A stretch of DNA of 5,814 bases from Desulfuromonadales bacterium (GTDB taxonomy: Bacteria; Desulfobacterota; Desulfuromonadia; Geobacterales; Pseudopelobacteraceae): NCBI GenBank assembly GCA_015688915.1, contig JAATGX010000258.1, positions 1-5,814 on the forward strand, given 5' to 3'. A model generated the notes under the pieces. The model was not told the origin of the DNA. It saw nothing but the letters and a program-made list of their open reading frames with translations, and did not search any database. Made by a program: the position numbers and the translations under genes. Positions 1 to 5,107 of the stretch are shown piece by piece (the first letter of the stretch is position 1; each line of letters starts with the position of its first letter).

Positions 1-447
1 CGCAGGATGATTCCCTCGCCAGACCACTTTCTTCCCGTCTTTCGAAAAGACGGCGCCCCCATCATAGCCATAAGTCTCGGTCAGCCGCTTTTTGCGGGGC
101 GGTTCATCGCGAGTTGCATTCAACGGGGCATTTTCGACCTTTCCCGATTTGAGAACGATCTCCTTGACGATCTCGCTACCCAGCCGATCATTGAGCTTTT
201 CCCTGATCATCCCCTTGAGAAAGTTCAGTTCCTGCATCCAAGGGCCGCTGGAAACGGCCACCGTGAGGGTGCCGTTGATGATCCGCAGCGGTTGCGCTCG
301 GGGGGCGATTGCCGGGCCGACCACCTCGGGCCATAACCGCCAGATCTCGGCCTCTCGCAGACGGTCCGCCAGCCCCAGTCCTTTCAACTCATTTTGGAGA
401 AGAGCGGACAGGGGTTGCGGGAAACGCATTCTAGCCCGTTTTGCCAT
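1..447 (-). CDS. DUF721 / DciA-like protein (3' end outside window)
   Basis: The minus-strand reading frame is open from an ATG at 447 to the left edge, giving 149 residues with no stop, so the C-terminus is missing. Residues about 30-105 read as a DUF721 domain: a W-R-L-W-P-E-V-V-G-P segment, then an L-R-I-I-N-G-T-L-T-V-A-V strand, then S-S-G-P-W-M-Q-E-L-N-F-L and a helical stretch ending in a K-S-G turn. A basic P-P-R-K-K-R linker follows near residue 125. DUF721 includes DciA, the replicative-helicase (DnaB) loader or operator of bacteria that lack DnaC/DnaI; whether this divergent member does that job is inference. The start is supported by GGAG at 456-459, eight bases upstream. Its 5' end overlaps the membrane-protein gene by 17 bases, so the two are probably co-transcribed and translationally coupled. 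The family call is firm, the function less so. Confidence 0.85.
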   Translation of the reverse strand, partial: MAKRARMRFPQPLSALLQNELKGLGLADRLREAEIWRLWPEVVGPAIAPRAQPLRIINGTLTVAVSSGPWMQELNFLKGMIREKLNDRLGSEIVKEIVLKSGKVENAPLNATRDEPPRKKRLTETYGYDGGAVFSKDGKKVVWRGNHPA

Positions 448-697
448 TTTTCTTTCTCCACCGGTTAAAACGCCCCCCCGCGATCTGGCCCGCCACCGAC
501 CCGCCAAGGGTAAGGGGTATGACATGCCAACTGAGTCCGGCACCGATACGCAGTATGATGATAAAGGGAAGGGAAATATGGACCAACACCCACCACATCA
601 ACGAGAATTTCCCGTAATTTTCACGTAGATAACCGCACGGAATGTTTATGGCAAACGCCAGACTGACCAGGTCAACAATACTTAACGGCACTTGCAT
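431..697 (-). CDS. small hydrophobic membrane protein, function unknown
   Basis: This is an 88-residue protein that I cannot name. It has three hydrophobic stretches: about residues 4-20, 32-50 (containing W-W-V-L-V-H and P-F-I-I-I-L) and 58-75. The last is glycine-rich (L-G-G-S-V-A-G-Q-I-A-G-G), suggesting tight helix packing. The tail is strongly basic (R-F-N-R-W-R-K-K-N-G-K), which by the positive-inside rule suggests a cytoplasmic C-terminus. Upstream in-frame ATGs exist at 730 and 703, but AAAGGAG at 704-710 sits six bases before the ATG at 697, and the predicted transcript begins close to 709, so 697 is preferred. The stop at 431-433 lies inside the following DUF721 gene. The well-placed promoter and ribosome-binding site and the overlap with a real gene argue that it is genuine. 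It may be a small integral inner-membrane protein; no enzymatic motif is visible. Confidence 0.72.
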   Translation of the reverse strand: MQVPLSIVDLVSLAFAINIPCGYLRENYGKFSLMWWVLVHISLPFIIILRIGAGLSWHVIPLTLGGSVAGQIAGGRFNRWRKKNGKTG

Positions 698-703
698 GCA
701 CAT

Positions 704-710
704 CTCCTTT
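704..710 (-). promoter_or_regulatory. ribosome-binding site deciding the start of the 88-residue membrane protein
   Basis: Read on the minus strand this is AAAGGAG, six bases before the ATG at 697. The alternative ATG at 703 directly abuts the motif and the ATG at 730 lies upstream of it, so neither can use it. Confidence 0.7.
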
Positions 711-715
711 CGGGC

Positions 716-744
716 ATAGTAGGAACTCACGTATGGTTTGTCAA
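716..744 (-). promoter_or_regulatory. sigma-70-type promoter for the membrane protein-DUF721 pair
   Basis: On the minus strand a perfect -35 TTGACA (739-744) is followed by a 17-base spacer and a -10 TACTAT (716-721, four of six consensus positions). Transcription would start near 709-710. That places the 5' end almost on the ribosome-binding site and leaves a leader of only about 12 bases before the ATG at 697. This is a sequence match only; transcription is inferred. Confidence 0.6.
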
Positions 745-886
745 TCCGCTAATGGCTTCGCTCCAATTTCCAATCAAGGGTGGAATCAGGGCTGCGGGGA
801 CTGGGGCGACGACGATGTACTGGCGGTACGTTGAGGAGCCGGAGACGGGCCAGCGAAGATAGCGCCGTGATTCAGGACGGAATGAT

Positions 887-890
887 GGAG
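887..890 (+). promoter_or_regulatory. ribosome-binding site supporting the DUF3343 start at 900
   Basis: GGAG lies nine bases before the ATG at 900. A competing AGGA at 874-877 could serve ATG 885 with a seven-base spacing. Start 900 is favoured because it places the M-V-x-E-G opening directly before the conserved domain. Confidence 0.45.
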
Positions 891-899
891 AATCGTCTG

Positions 900-1202
900 A
901 TGGTACAGGAAGGCAATCTGCTGGCGGTATTCAACTCCGGGCACCGGGTCATGAAGGCCGAGAGCATTCTCAAGGCACTCGGCCTGGCGATCCTGCTCAT
1001 TCCGGCTCCCCGGCAATTGCAGACGGACTGCGGACTGGCCCTCCGTTTCACCGAAGACGAACGTGACCGCATCATGCAGACCCTGGAGCAGGAACGGTTG
1101 CTGCCCGCGTTCATCAGCGCATACCGGGGCGGGTCGTACGTCACGATCTGGACGAATGAACAGACTGACAGTCAGAACGTTCAAGGAGACGACATCCCAT
1201 GA
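900..1202 (+). CDS. DUF3343 putative selenium/sulfur carrier-like protein
   Basis: This is a 100-residue protein filled by a DUF3343 domain: a first strand L-L-A-V-F-N-S-G-H (residues 7-15), a helix V-M-K-A-E-S-I-L-K, a strand ending I-P-A-P-R (residues 34-38) and the signature T-D-C-G-L-A-L-R-F with Cys44. The family is annotated as a putative Se/S carrier, and the lone conserved cysteine fits a role in holding a persulfide or perselenide. That chemistry is inference from family annotation and context, not shown here. The stop overlaps the yedF start by four bases (ATGA at 1199-1202), so the two are almost certainly one translationally coupled unit. The exact start is uncertain among ATG 882, 885 and 900. 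The C-terminal 20 residues are polar and poorly conserved in appearance. Cys44 is a normal TGC codon, so no selenocysteine is needed. Confidence 0.82.
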   Translation: MVQEGNLLAVFNSGHRVMKAESILKALGLAILLIPAPRQLQTDCGLALRFTEDERDRIMQTLEQERLLPAFISAYRGGSYVTIWTNEQTDSQNVQGDDIP

Positions 1203-1780
1203 ATACCATCGATTGCAGGAACATGGCCTGCCCGGCACCGGTTATCACCGTAAAAAAGGCGCTTGAGCAGTGCGAAGAGATACAGGTGCTACTGGATGAC
1301 GGCGCGCCACGGGAGAATGTCGGCCGTTTCGCCCGCAACCGGGGCTGCCAGGTGAGCGAACACCAGGATACCTCGGGAGGCTGGGTCCTCACGATCAGCG
1401 CCGCCGCAGGGGAGACCGGACCGGTTTCAGCCAAACCCGGGAGCGGCGAGCGGGTATTCCTGATCACCTCCAACCGCCTGGGGGACGGACCGGAAGAGCT
1501 GGGGATGTTGTTGATGAAGAATTTCATCCATACCCTGCTCGAAACCGCCGAGTTGCCGTCCCGCATGTTCTTTCTCAACACGGGTGTTTTTCTCACCACC
1601 GAGGGCTCGGATCTGCTGGAGGCCCTGGAAAAGTTGCACGGCATGGGGGTCGAGATCTTCTCCTGCGGGCTCTGCCTCGGCTTCTTCGACCGCAGAGAGA
1701 AACTCAGGGTCGGCGCCACGACCAACATGCTTGACACGGCCGAAGGCCTGCTCGGCGCGGCACGGGTGATAAGGCTCTAG
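1199..1780 (+). CDS. yedF: sulfurtransferase-like selenium metabolism protein YedF
   Basis: The 193-residue protein has two domains. Residues 1-70 are a TusA/SirA-like domain with the C-P-x-P motif (Cys11 in A-C-P-A-P-V) that in TusA carries a persulfide. Residues about 85-193 are a DsrE-like domain: V-F-L-I-T-S-N-R-L-G, then M-F-F-L-N-T-G-V, a S-C-G-L-C-L motif (Cys156 and Cys159) and the ending V-G-A-T-T-N-M. This architecture matches YedF, a family associated with selenium metabolism and often found near selD or a DUF3343 gene. It probably delivers sulfur or selenium between cytoplasmic carrier proteins, with the upstream DUF3343 product as a likely partner; this is inferred from pairing. 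AAGGAG at 1183-1188 precedes the ATG by ten bases. No rho-independent terminator is evident after the stop, where a strong promoter for ffh begins almost at once. Confidence 0.9.
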   Translation: MNTIDCRNMACPAPVITVKKALEQCEEIQVLLDDGAPRENVGRFARNRGCQVSEHQDTSGGWVLTISAAAGETGPVSAKPGSGERVFLITSNRLGDGPEELGMLLMKNFIHTLLETAELPSRMFFLNTGVFLTTEGSDLLEALEKLHGMGVEIFSCGLCLGFFDRREKLRVGATTNMLDTAEGLLGAARVIRL

Positions 1781-1789
1781 AAATCGATT

Positions 1790-1806
1790 AGTTCTTGACA
1801 GTTCTT
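1790..1806 (+). repeat. 7-base direct repeat overlapping the ffh -35 element
   Basis: AGTTCTT occurs at 1790-1796 and again at 1800-1806, a period of ten bases or about one helical turn. The copies flank and overlap the -35 hexamer. It may be chance, or a small binding site for a regulator reading one face of the DNA. Confidence 0.3.
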
Positions 1807-1824
1807 TGTAGCTTACTTTATAGT
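1795..1824 (+). promoter_or_regulatory. near-consensus sigma-70-type promoter of the ffh-rplS operon
   Basis: A perfect -35 TTGACA (1795-1800) and a -10 TATAGT (1819-1824, five of six) are separated by 18 bases. Reading the -10 one base earlier gives TTATAG with a 17-base spacer. Transcription should start near 1831, leaving a leader of about 40 bases before the ffh ATG. The AT-rich sequence stands out from the GC-rich surroundings. Its strength suits a housekeeping translation operon. Confidence 0.72.
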
Positions 1825-1870
1825 AGATTCCTTTTAGAATATTACGCTCCACGAGACGATATAACCTGCG

Positions 1871-3232
1871 ATGTTTGACAGCCTTTCGGAAAAACTTGAA
1901 TCGGTCTTCAAAAAGCTCCGTGGCCAGGGGGTAATGACCGAGGATAATATCAAGGAGGCGTTGCGCGAGGTGCGCCTGGCGCTCCTTGAGGCGGATGTCA
2001 ACTTCAAGGTCGTCAAGGAATTTGTCGAAAACGTCAGGGTCAAGGCGGTCGGCACCGAGGTGCTCCAGAGCCTTACCCCCGGCCAGCAGGTTGTCAGGAT
2101 CGTCCATGACGAACTGGTGGCGATCATGGGAGGCCATGAGGACAACAGCCTCGACCTGGCGGCCAAACCGCCGGTGGCCATCATGATGGTCGGACTTCAG
2201 GGGGCCGGCAAGACCACCACCTGCGGCAAGCTGGGCAGGCATCTGAAAGCCCTCAAACGCAGACCGCTGCTGGTTCCGGCCGACATCTACCGGCCTGCCG
2301 CCATAGATCAGCTCCAAACCGTCGGCAGACAGCTCGGCCTTGAGGTCTTCTCCTCCTCTACCGACCAGAAACCGGTCGACATCTGCACCGCGGCCATGGC
2401 GTTCGCGGAACTGAACGGCTACGACACCGTCATCCTTGACACCGCCGGCCGTCACCAGATCGACGATTTCCTGATGGGCGAACTGGCCGACATCAAGGCC
2501 GTTGTCGCCCCCCGGGAGATCCTGTTCGTGGCCGATGCCATGACCGGCCAGGAGGCCGTCAACGTGGCCGGCGGCTTCAACGAACGCCTGGAGATCACCG
2601 GTGTGGTGCTGACCAAACTGGACGGCGACGCCAAGGGCGGCGCGGCCCTGTCCATCAAGGCGGTCACCGGCAAACCGGTCAAGTTCGTCGGCCTGGGAGA
2701 GAAGCTGGACGCGCTGGAGATCTTTCACGCCGACCGGCTGGTATCGCGCATCCTGGGCATGGGTGATGTCCTCACCCTGGTGGAGAAGGCCCAATCGGCC
2801 TTTGACGAACAAGAGACCGCACGGCTCCGGCAAAAACTGAAAAAGAACCAGTTCGACCTGGAAGACTTTCTGGCGCAACTCCAGCAGATCAAGAAGATGG
2901 GTTCGCTGGAATCGATCATGGGCATGATCCCCGGCATGGGCAAGATGATGAAGCAAATGCAGGGCGCCGGGCCATCCGAAAAGGAAATGAAGCGGATCGA
3001 GGCCATCATTCGCTCCATGACGCCCGGCGAGCGGGCCAATCACGGCATCATCAACGGTAGCCGGCGCCTGCGGATCGCCAAGGGGAGCGGCACCACCGTA
3101 CAGGAGGTCAACCAGCTTCTGAAGCGTTTCGCCGACGCGCAGAAGATGGTAAAACAACTACAGAAACTCGGCCCCAAGGGGCTCCTCAAAGGCATGGGGG
3201 GACTCGGCAAGGGCATGTTACCGTTTGGATAA
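1871..3232 (+). CDS. ffh: signal recognition particle GTPase Ffh (SRP54)
   Basis: The 453-residue protein has the usual family length. Ffh binds the SRP 4.5S RNA and the signal sequences of nascent membrane and secreted proteins, then docks with FtsY to bring ribosomes to SecYEG. Residues 1-85 form the N helical bundle. The G domain shows the P-loop G-L-Q-G-A-G-K-T-T (108-116), D-I-Y-R-P-A-A (138-144), D-T-A-G-R (190-194) and T-K-L-D-G (248-252). From about 300 the methionine-rich M domain follows, with M-G-M-I-P-G-M-G-K-M-M near 350-360 and the RNA-binding S-R-R-L-R-I-A-K-G-S-G at 397-407. One oddity is His195 directly after D-T-A-G-R, where Ffh usually has leucine or another hydrophobic residue. 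The start gives the standard M-F-D-x-L-S-E-K-L opening but has no clear Shine-Dalgarno. It is the first gene of the operon, 58 bases before rpsP. Confidence 0.98.
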   Translation: MFDSLSEKLESVFKKLRGQGVMTEDNIKEALREVRLALLEADVNFKVVKEFVENVRVKAVGTEVLQSLTPGQQVVRIVHDELVAIMGGHEDNSLDLAAKPPVAIMMVGLQGAGKTTTCGKLGRHLKALKRRPLLVPADIYRPAAIDQLQTVGRQLGLEVFSSSTDQKPVDICTAAMAFAELNGYDTVILDTAGRHQIDDFLMGELADIKAVVAPREILFVADAMTGQEAVNVAGGFNERLEITGVVLTKLDGDAKGGAALSIKAVTGKPVKFVGLGEKLDALEIFHADRLVSRILGMGDVLTLVEKAQSAFDEQETARLRQKLKKNQFDLEDFLAQLQQIKKMGSLESIMGMIPGMGKMMKQMQGAGPSEKEMKRIEAIIRSMTPGERANHGIINGSRRLRIAKGSGTTVQEVNQLLKRFADAQKMVKQLQKLGPKGLLKGMGGLGKGMLPFG

Positions 3233-3277
3233 TTCACCGCATCACCGTTTTAAACTCAATCGCAGCGAGAAAGACTC

Positions 3278-3283
3278 AGGAGG
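3278..3283 (+). promoter_or_regulatory. perfect AGGAGG ribosome-binding site of rpsP
   Basis: The full AGGAGG core sits seven bases before the ATG at 3291. It fixes the rpsP start and excludes the longer in-frame TTG start at 3225, which would overlap the end of ffh. Confidence 0.85.
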
Positions 3284-3290
3284 AATCACG

Positions 3291-3557
3291 ATGGCAACAA
3301 AAATCAGGCTTGCACGGGCAGGCGCCAAGAAAAGACCCTTTTACCAGGTGGTCGTCGCCGACGAGCGCAGCCGCAGGGACGGACGTTTCATCGAAAACAT
3401 GGGAACCTACGACCCCACCAAGAACCCCGCCGTGGTCAAGTTGAACGCCGACAAGATCCAGGCATGGCTCGAAAAGGGTGCTCAGCCGACCGACACCGTC
3501 CGGCAAATCCTCAAAAAAGCCGGAATTCTCGACAAGGCGGCCGCCCCGACAGCATAG
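3291..3557 (+). CDS. rpsP: 30S ribosomal protein S16 (bS16)
   Basis: The 88-residue protein is of typical length for S16. It opens with the family signature x-K-I-R-L-A-R-A-G-A-K-K-R-P-F-Y (residues 4-18) and continues with V-V-A-D-E-R-S-R-R-D-G-R-F-I-E (21-35), G-T-Y-D-P (38-42) and the helix Q-P-T-D-T-V-R-x-I-L (66-74) before a short alanine-rich tail. bS16 is a primary assembly protein of the 30S subunit that binds 16S rRNA in the 5' domain. It sits between ffh and the KH protein gene, and its neighbour rimM encodes a 30S maturation factor, so the operon groups small-subunit assembly functions. Confidence 0.98.
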   Translation: MATKIRLARAGAKKRPFYQVVVADERSRRDGRFIENMGTYDPTKNPAVVKLNADKIQAWLEKGAQPTDTVRQILKKAGILDKAAAPTA

Positions 3558-3558
3558 C

Positions 3559-3608
3559 GTATCCATTCTACTCCGGTCCGCCGGATATTCTACATGAGCT
3601 GAGGATAC
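3559..3608 (+). other. possible RNA fold in the rpsP-khpA intergenic leader
   Basis: GTATCC (3559-3564) is complementary to GGATAC (3603-3608), and between them TCCGG (3572-3576) pairs with CCGGA (3581-3585) around a four-base loop. The outer right arm includes part of the khpA ribosome-binding site (GAGGA at 3601-3605). The stems are only six and five pairs and there is no U-tract, so it is not a rho-independent terminator. It could modulate khpA translation or be fortuitous. Confidence 0.25.
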
Positions 3609-3612
3609 CGAC

Positions 3613-3843
3613 ATGAAAGCACTTGTTGAAACCATTGCGAAAGCGCTCGTCGACGACCCAACACAGGTTCAGACCGGCGAGGAGATGGAAGAGGACACTC
3701 TGGTCATCAAGCTTACCGTCGCAAAGGAAGATATGGGGCGCATCATCGGGAAGGAAGGGCGAACCGCCAAGGCCATTCGCACCATCCTCAATGCCGTTTC
3801 CACCAAGGATAACAGGAAGGCTGTGCTCAAGATTGTGGAATAA
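3613..3843 (+). CDS. khpA: KH-domain RNA-binding protein (KhpA/YlqC family)
   Basis: This is a 76-residue protein consisting of a single KH domain. The nucleic-acid-gripping loop G-K-E-G is at residues 46-49 within M-G-R-I-I-G-K-E-G-R-T-A-K-A-I-R-T-I-L. An acidic stretch (G-E-E-M-E-E-D) precedes the second strand. The family lies between rpsP and rimM in many bacteria. In Firmicutes KhpA partners with KhpB and affects cell size and small-RNA or mRNA interactions, but its role in proteobacteria is not clear. No KhpB/Jag gene is in this window. GAGGA at 3601-3605 is seven bases before the ATG and supports this start. Its TAA overlaps the rimM ATG by one base. The family call is secure; the symbol follows the Firmicutes name. 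Confidence 0.93.
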   Translation: MKALVETIAKALVDDPTQVQTGEEMEEDTLVIKLTVAKEDMGRIIGKEGRTAKAIRTILNAVSTKDNRKAVLKIVE

Positions 3844-4364
3844 TGCCTGAACAAGACGTGCTGATCCCGGTGGGAAAGATAATCGGGACTCAAGGGATCA
3901 AGGGGCAGGTGAAGGTGTATTCCTATTCGGGCAACCTGGATAGCCTCCGGGCTGCCCATACTGTTGTCCTGAAATCGCCCGGCGGGGATTGCAGCACCCA
4001 TGAACTCAACAGTGTCGCTCCCCACGCGGGAAAGATCGTTCTCGGGCTGAAGGAATTCACGGATATCAACCAGGTCCTGGGGTTCGTGGGAAGCGAAATA
4101 TGCCTGCTGCGGAGCCAACTGCCTGAAACCGGAGAAGATGAGTATTATTGGCGCGACCTGCTCGGGCTTGAGGTCGTTACCACGGATGGATCGGTGATCG
4201 GCCCCATCGTGGATATCTTTGAAACCGGAAGCAACGACGTCTATGTGGTGCGCGGCCGGGAACGGGAACACCTGATCCCGGCCGTGGCCTCCGTCATCAG
4301 CAGTGTTGACCTGAACAGCGGCAGGATGGTGATCACCCCGCTCGAAGGACTGCTGGATCTATGA
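3843..4364 (+). CDS. rimM: ribosome maturation factor RimM
   Basis: This 173-residue protein has the usual RimM plan. An N-terminal beta-barrel holds V-G-K-I-I-G-T-Q-G-I-K-G-Q-V-K-V (10-25). A C-terminal PRC barrel begins at E-Y-Y-W-R-D-L-L-G (100-108), continues with G-S-N-D-V-Y-V-V (129-136) and L-I-P-A-V, and ends P-L-E-G-L-L-D-L. RimM assists late assembly of the 30S head, interacting with uS19 and 16S rRNA. The tyrosine-tyrosine-tryptophan segment corresponds to the conserved aromatic patch implicated in ribosome binding in E. coli. The ATG overlaps the khpA stop by one base with only a weak GTGGAA upstream, so translation probably depends on reinitiation. Its stop overlaps the trmD start in ATGA. 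Confidence 0.97.
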   Translation: MPEQDVLIPVGKIIGTQGIKGQVKVYSYSGNLDSLRAAHTVVLKSPGGDCSTHELNSVAPHAGKIVLGLKEFTDINQVLGFVGSEICLLRSQLPETGEDEYYWRDLLGLEVVTTDGSVIGPIVDIFETGSNDVYVVRGREREHLIPAVASVISSVDLNSGRMVITPLEGLLDL

Positions 4365-5107
4365 AGTTCGATATTTTGACCCTGTTCCCGGGGATGTTCG
4401 CCGGACCGTTCGACGAAAGCATCATCAGGCGTGCCAGGAACAAACAGCTCATTGACATTGCGTTGCACAACATTCGCGACTATGCCCTTGACCGGCACCA
4501 GACCGCCGATGACGCCCCCTACGGCGGCGGTGCCGGCATGGTGATGAAGGTCGAACCGCTGGCCGCCTGCATTGAGGCGGTCAAGGCACAAAACCCGGCA
4601 TCGACGGTGGTGATGACCTCCCCCCAGGGACGGCGTTTCACCCATAGCGTGGCGGCGCAACTGGCCCTCCGGCCGGGGTTGATCATCGTCTGCGGCCGCT
4701 ACGAGGGGATTGACGAGCGGGTCCGCGACCTGTTCGCGGAAGACGCCATCTCCCTTGGCGATTACGTCCTCTCCGGCGGAGAGATCGCGGCCATGGCCAT
4801 TGTGGATAGCGTGACGCGGCTCGTGCCGGGAGTGCTCGGCAGCGACGAATCGGCCGGAACGGACTCATTCTGCGACGGCCTGCTGGAATACCCCCAGTAC
4901 ACGCGCCCCCCGGAATTCAGAGGCTTGCAGGTGCCGGAGGTGCTGCTGTCCGGGAACCACGAACTGATCAGAACGTGGCGGCGCCGCGAATCGCTGCAAA
5001 GGACGCGCACCCTTCGCCCCGATCTGCTGGCTGAGGCGGAACTGACAAAGGAAGACCGGAAACTGTTGGCGGAACTTGAACGGGAAGATGGCGGCCATGA
5101 CCGCTAA
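4361..5107 (+). CDS. trmD: tRNA (guanine-N1-)-methyltransferase TrmD
   Basis: The 248-residue protein is the standard length. TrmD transfers a methyl group from S-adenosylmethionine to N1 of G37 in tRNAs reading codons such as CCN and CUN, preventing +1 frameshifting. Diagnostic motifs are F-D-I-L-T-L-F-P-G-M-F (3-13), Y-G-G-G-A-G-M (54-60), the knot segments C-G-R-Y-E-G-I-D-E-R (111-120) and S-L-G-D-Y-V-L-S-G-G-E (131-141), the catalytic region T-D-S-F with Asp168 (equivalent by motif to E. coli Asp169), Y-P-Q-Y-T-R-P (177-183) and V-P-E-V-L-L-S-G-N-H (191-200). The C-terminal tRNA-binding helices are arginine- and lysine-rich. It overlaps rimM by four bases and the next methyltransferase gene by eleven, giving continuous coupled translation. 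No key residue appears missing. Confidence 0.98.
   Translation: MKFDILTLFPGMFAGPFDESIIRRARNKQLIDIALHNIRDYALDRHQTADDAPYGGGAGMVMKVEPLAACIEAVKAQNPASTVVMTSPQGRRFTHSVAAQLALRPGLIIVCGRYEGIDERVRDLFAEDAISLGDYVLSGGEIAAMAIVDSVTRLVPGVLGSDESAGTDSFCDGLLEYPQYTRPPEFRGLQVPEVLLSGNHELIRTWRRRESLQRTRTLRPDLLAEAELTKEDRKLLAELEREDGGHDR

Larger units (their letters stand above)
698..899. other. divergent intergenic region between the minus-strand pair and the DUF3343-yedF unit
   Basis: About 200 bases separate the divergent genes. The left end carries the minus-strand promoter. I do not see a convincing sigma-70 or sigma-54 promoter for the plus-strand genes. Possible in-frame upstream starts for the DUF3343 gene (GTG at 780; ATG at 882 and 885) would extend it into this region, but the added residues are arginine/glycine-rich and unlike the conserved domain. 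No tRNA, terminator or repeat was recognised here. Confidence 0.5.

Noticed and set aside
92..628. Plus-strand open frame across the left region
   Set aside because: It is antisense to the DUF721 and membrane-protein genes, shows no recognisable domain, and has a serine/arginine-rich composition typical of a shadow frame.
820..840. Possible sigma-54 promoter (TGGCGG ... TTGA) upstream of DUF3343
   Set aside because: The spacing between the -24 and -12 elements is one base short and the essential -12 GC is GA.
780..899. N-terminal extension of the DUF3343 protein from a GTG at 780
   Set aside because: The extra residues are arginine/glycine-rich and unlike the family, and GGAG at 887-890 supports the ATG at 900.
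1029..1034. Possible selenocysteine (TGA) in the DUF3343 or YedF carrier cysteine positions
   Set aside because: The conserved cysteines are encoded by ordinary TGC codons and both frames are open without UGA readthrough.
1427..3157. A 576-codon open frame on the minus strand opposite ffh and the end of yedF
   Set aside because: It lies antisense to two unmistakable genes, its composition (many H, Q, G, D, L, R) is what the complement of GC-rich codons gives, and I recognise no domain in it.
3572..3585. Possible rho-independent terminator after rpsP
   Set aside because: The stem is only five pairs with no following T-tract, and the next genes clearly continue the operon.
3669..4271. A 200-codon minus-strand frame opposite khpA and rimM
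   Set aside because: Both plus-strand genes are clearly real, and this frame has no recognisable motif or ribosome-binding context.
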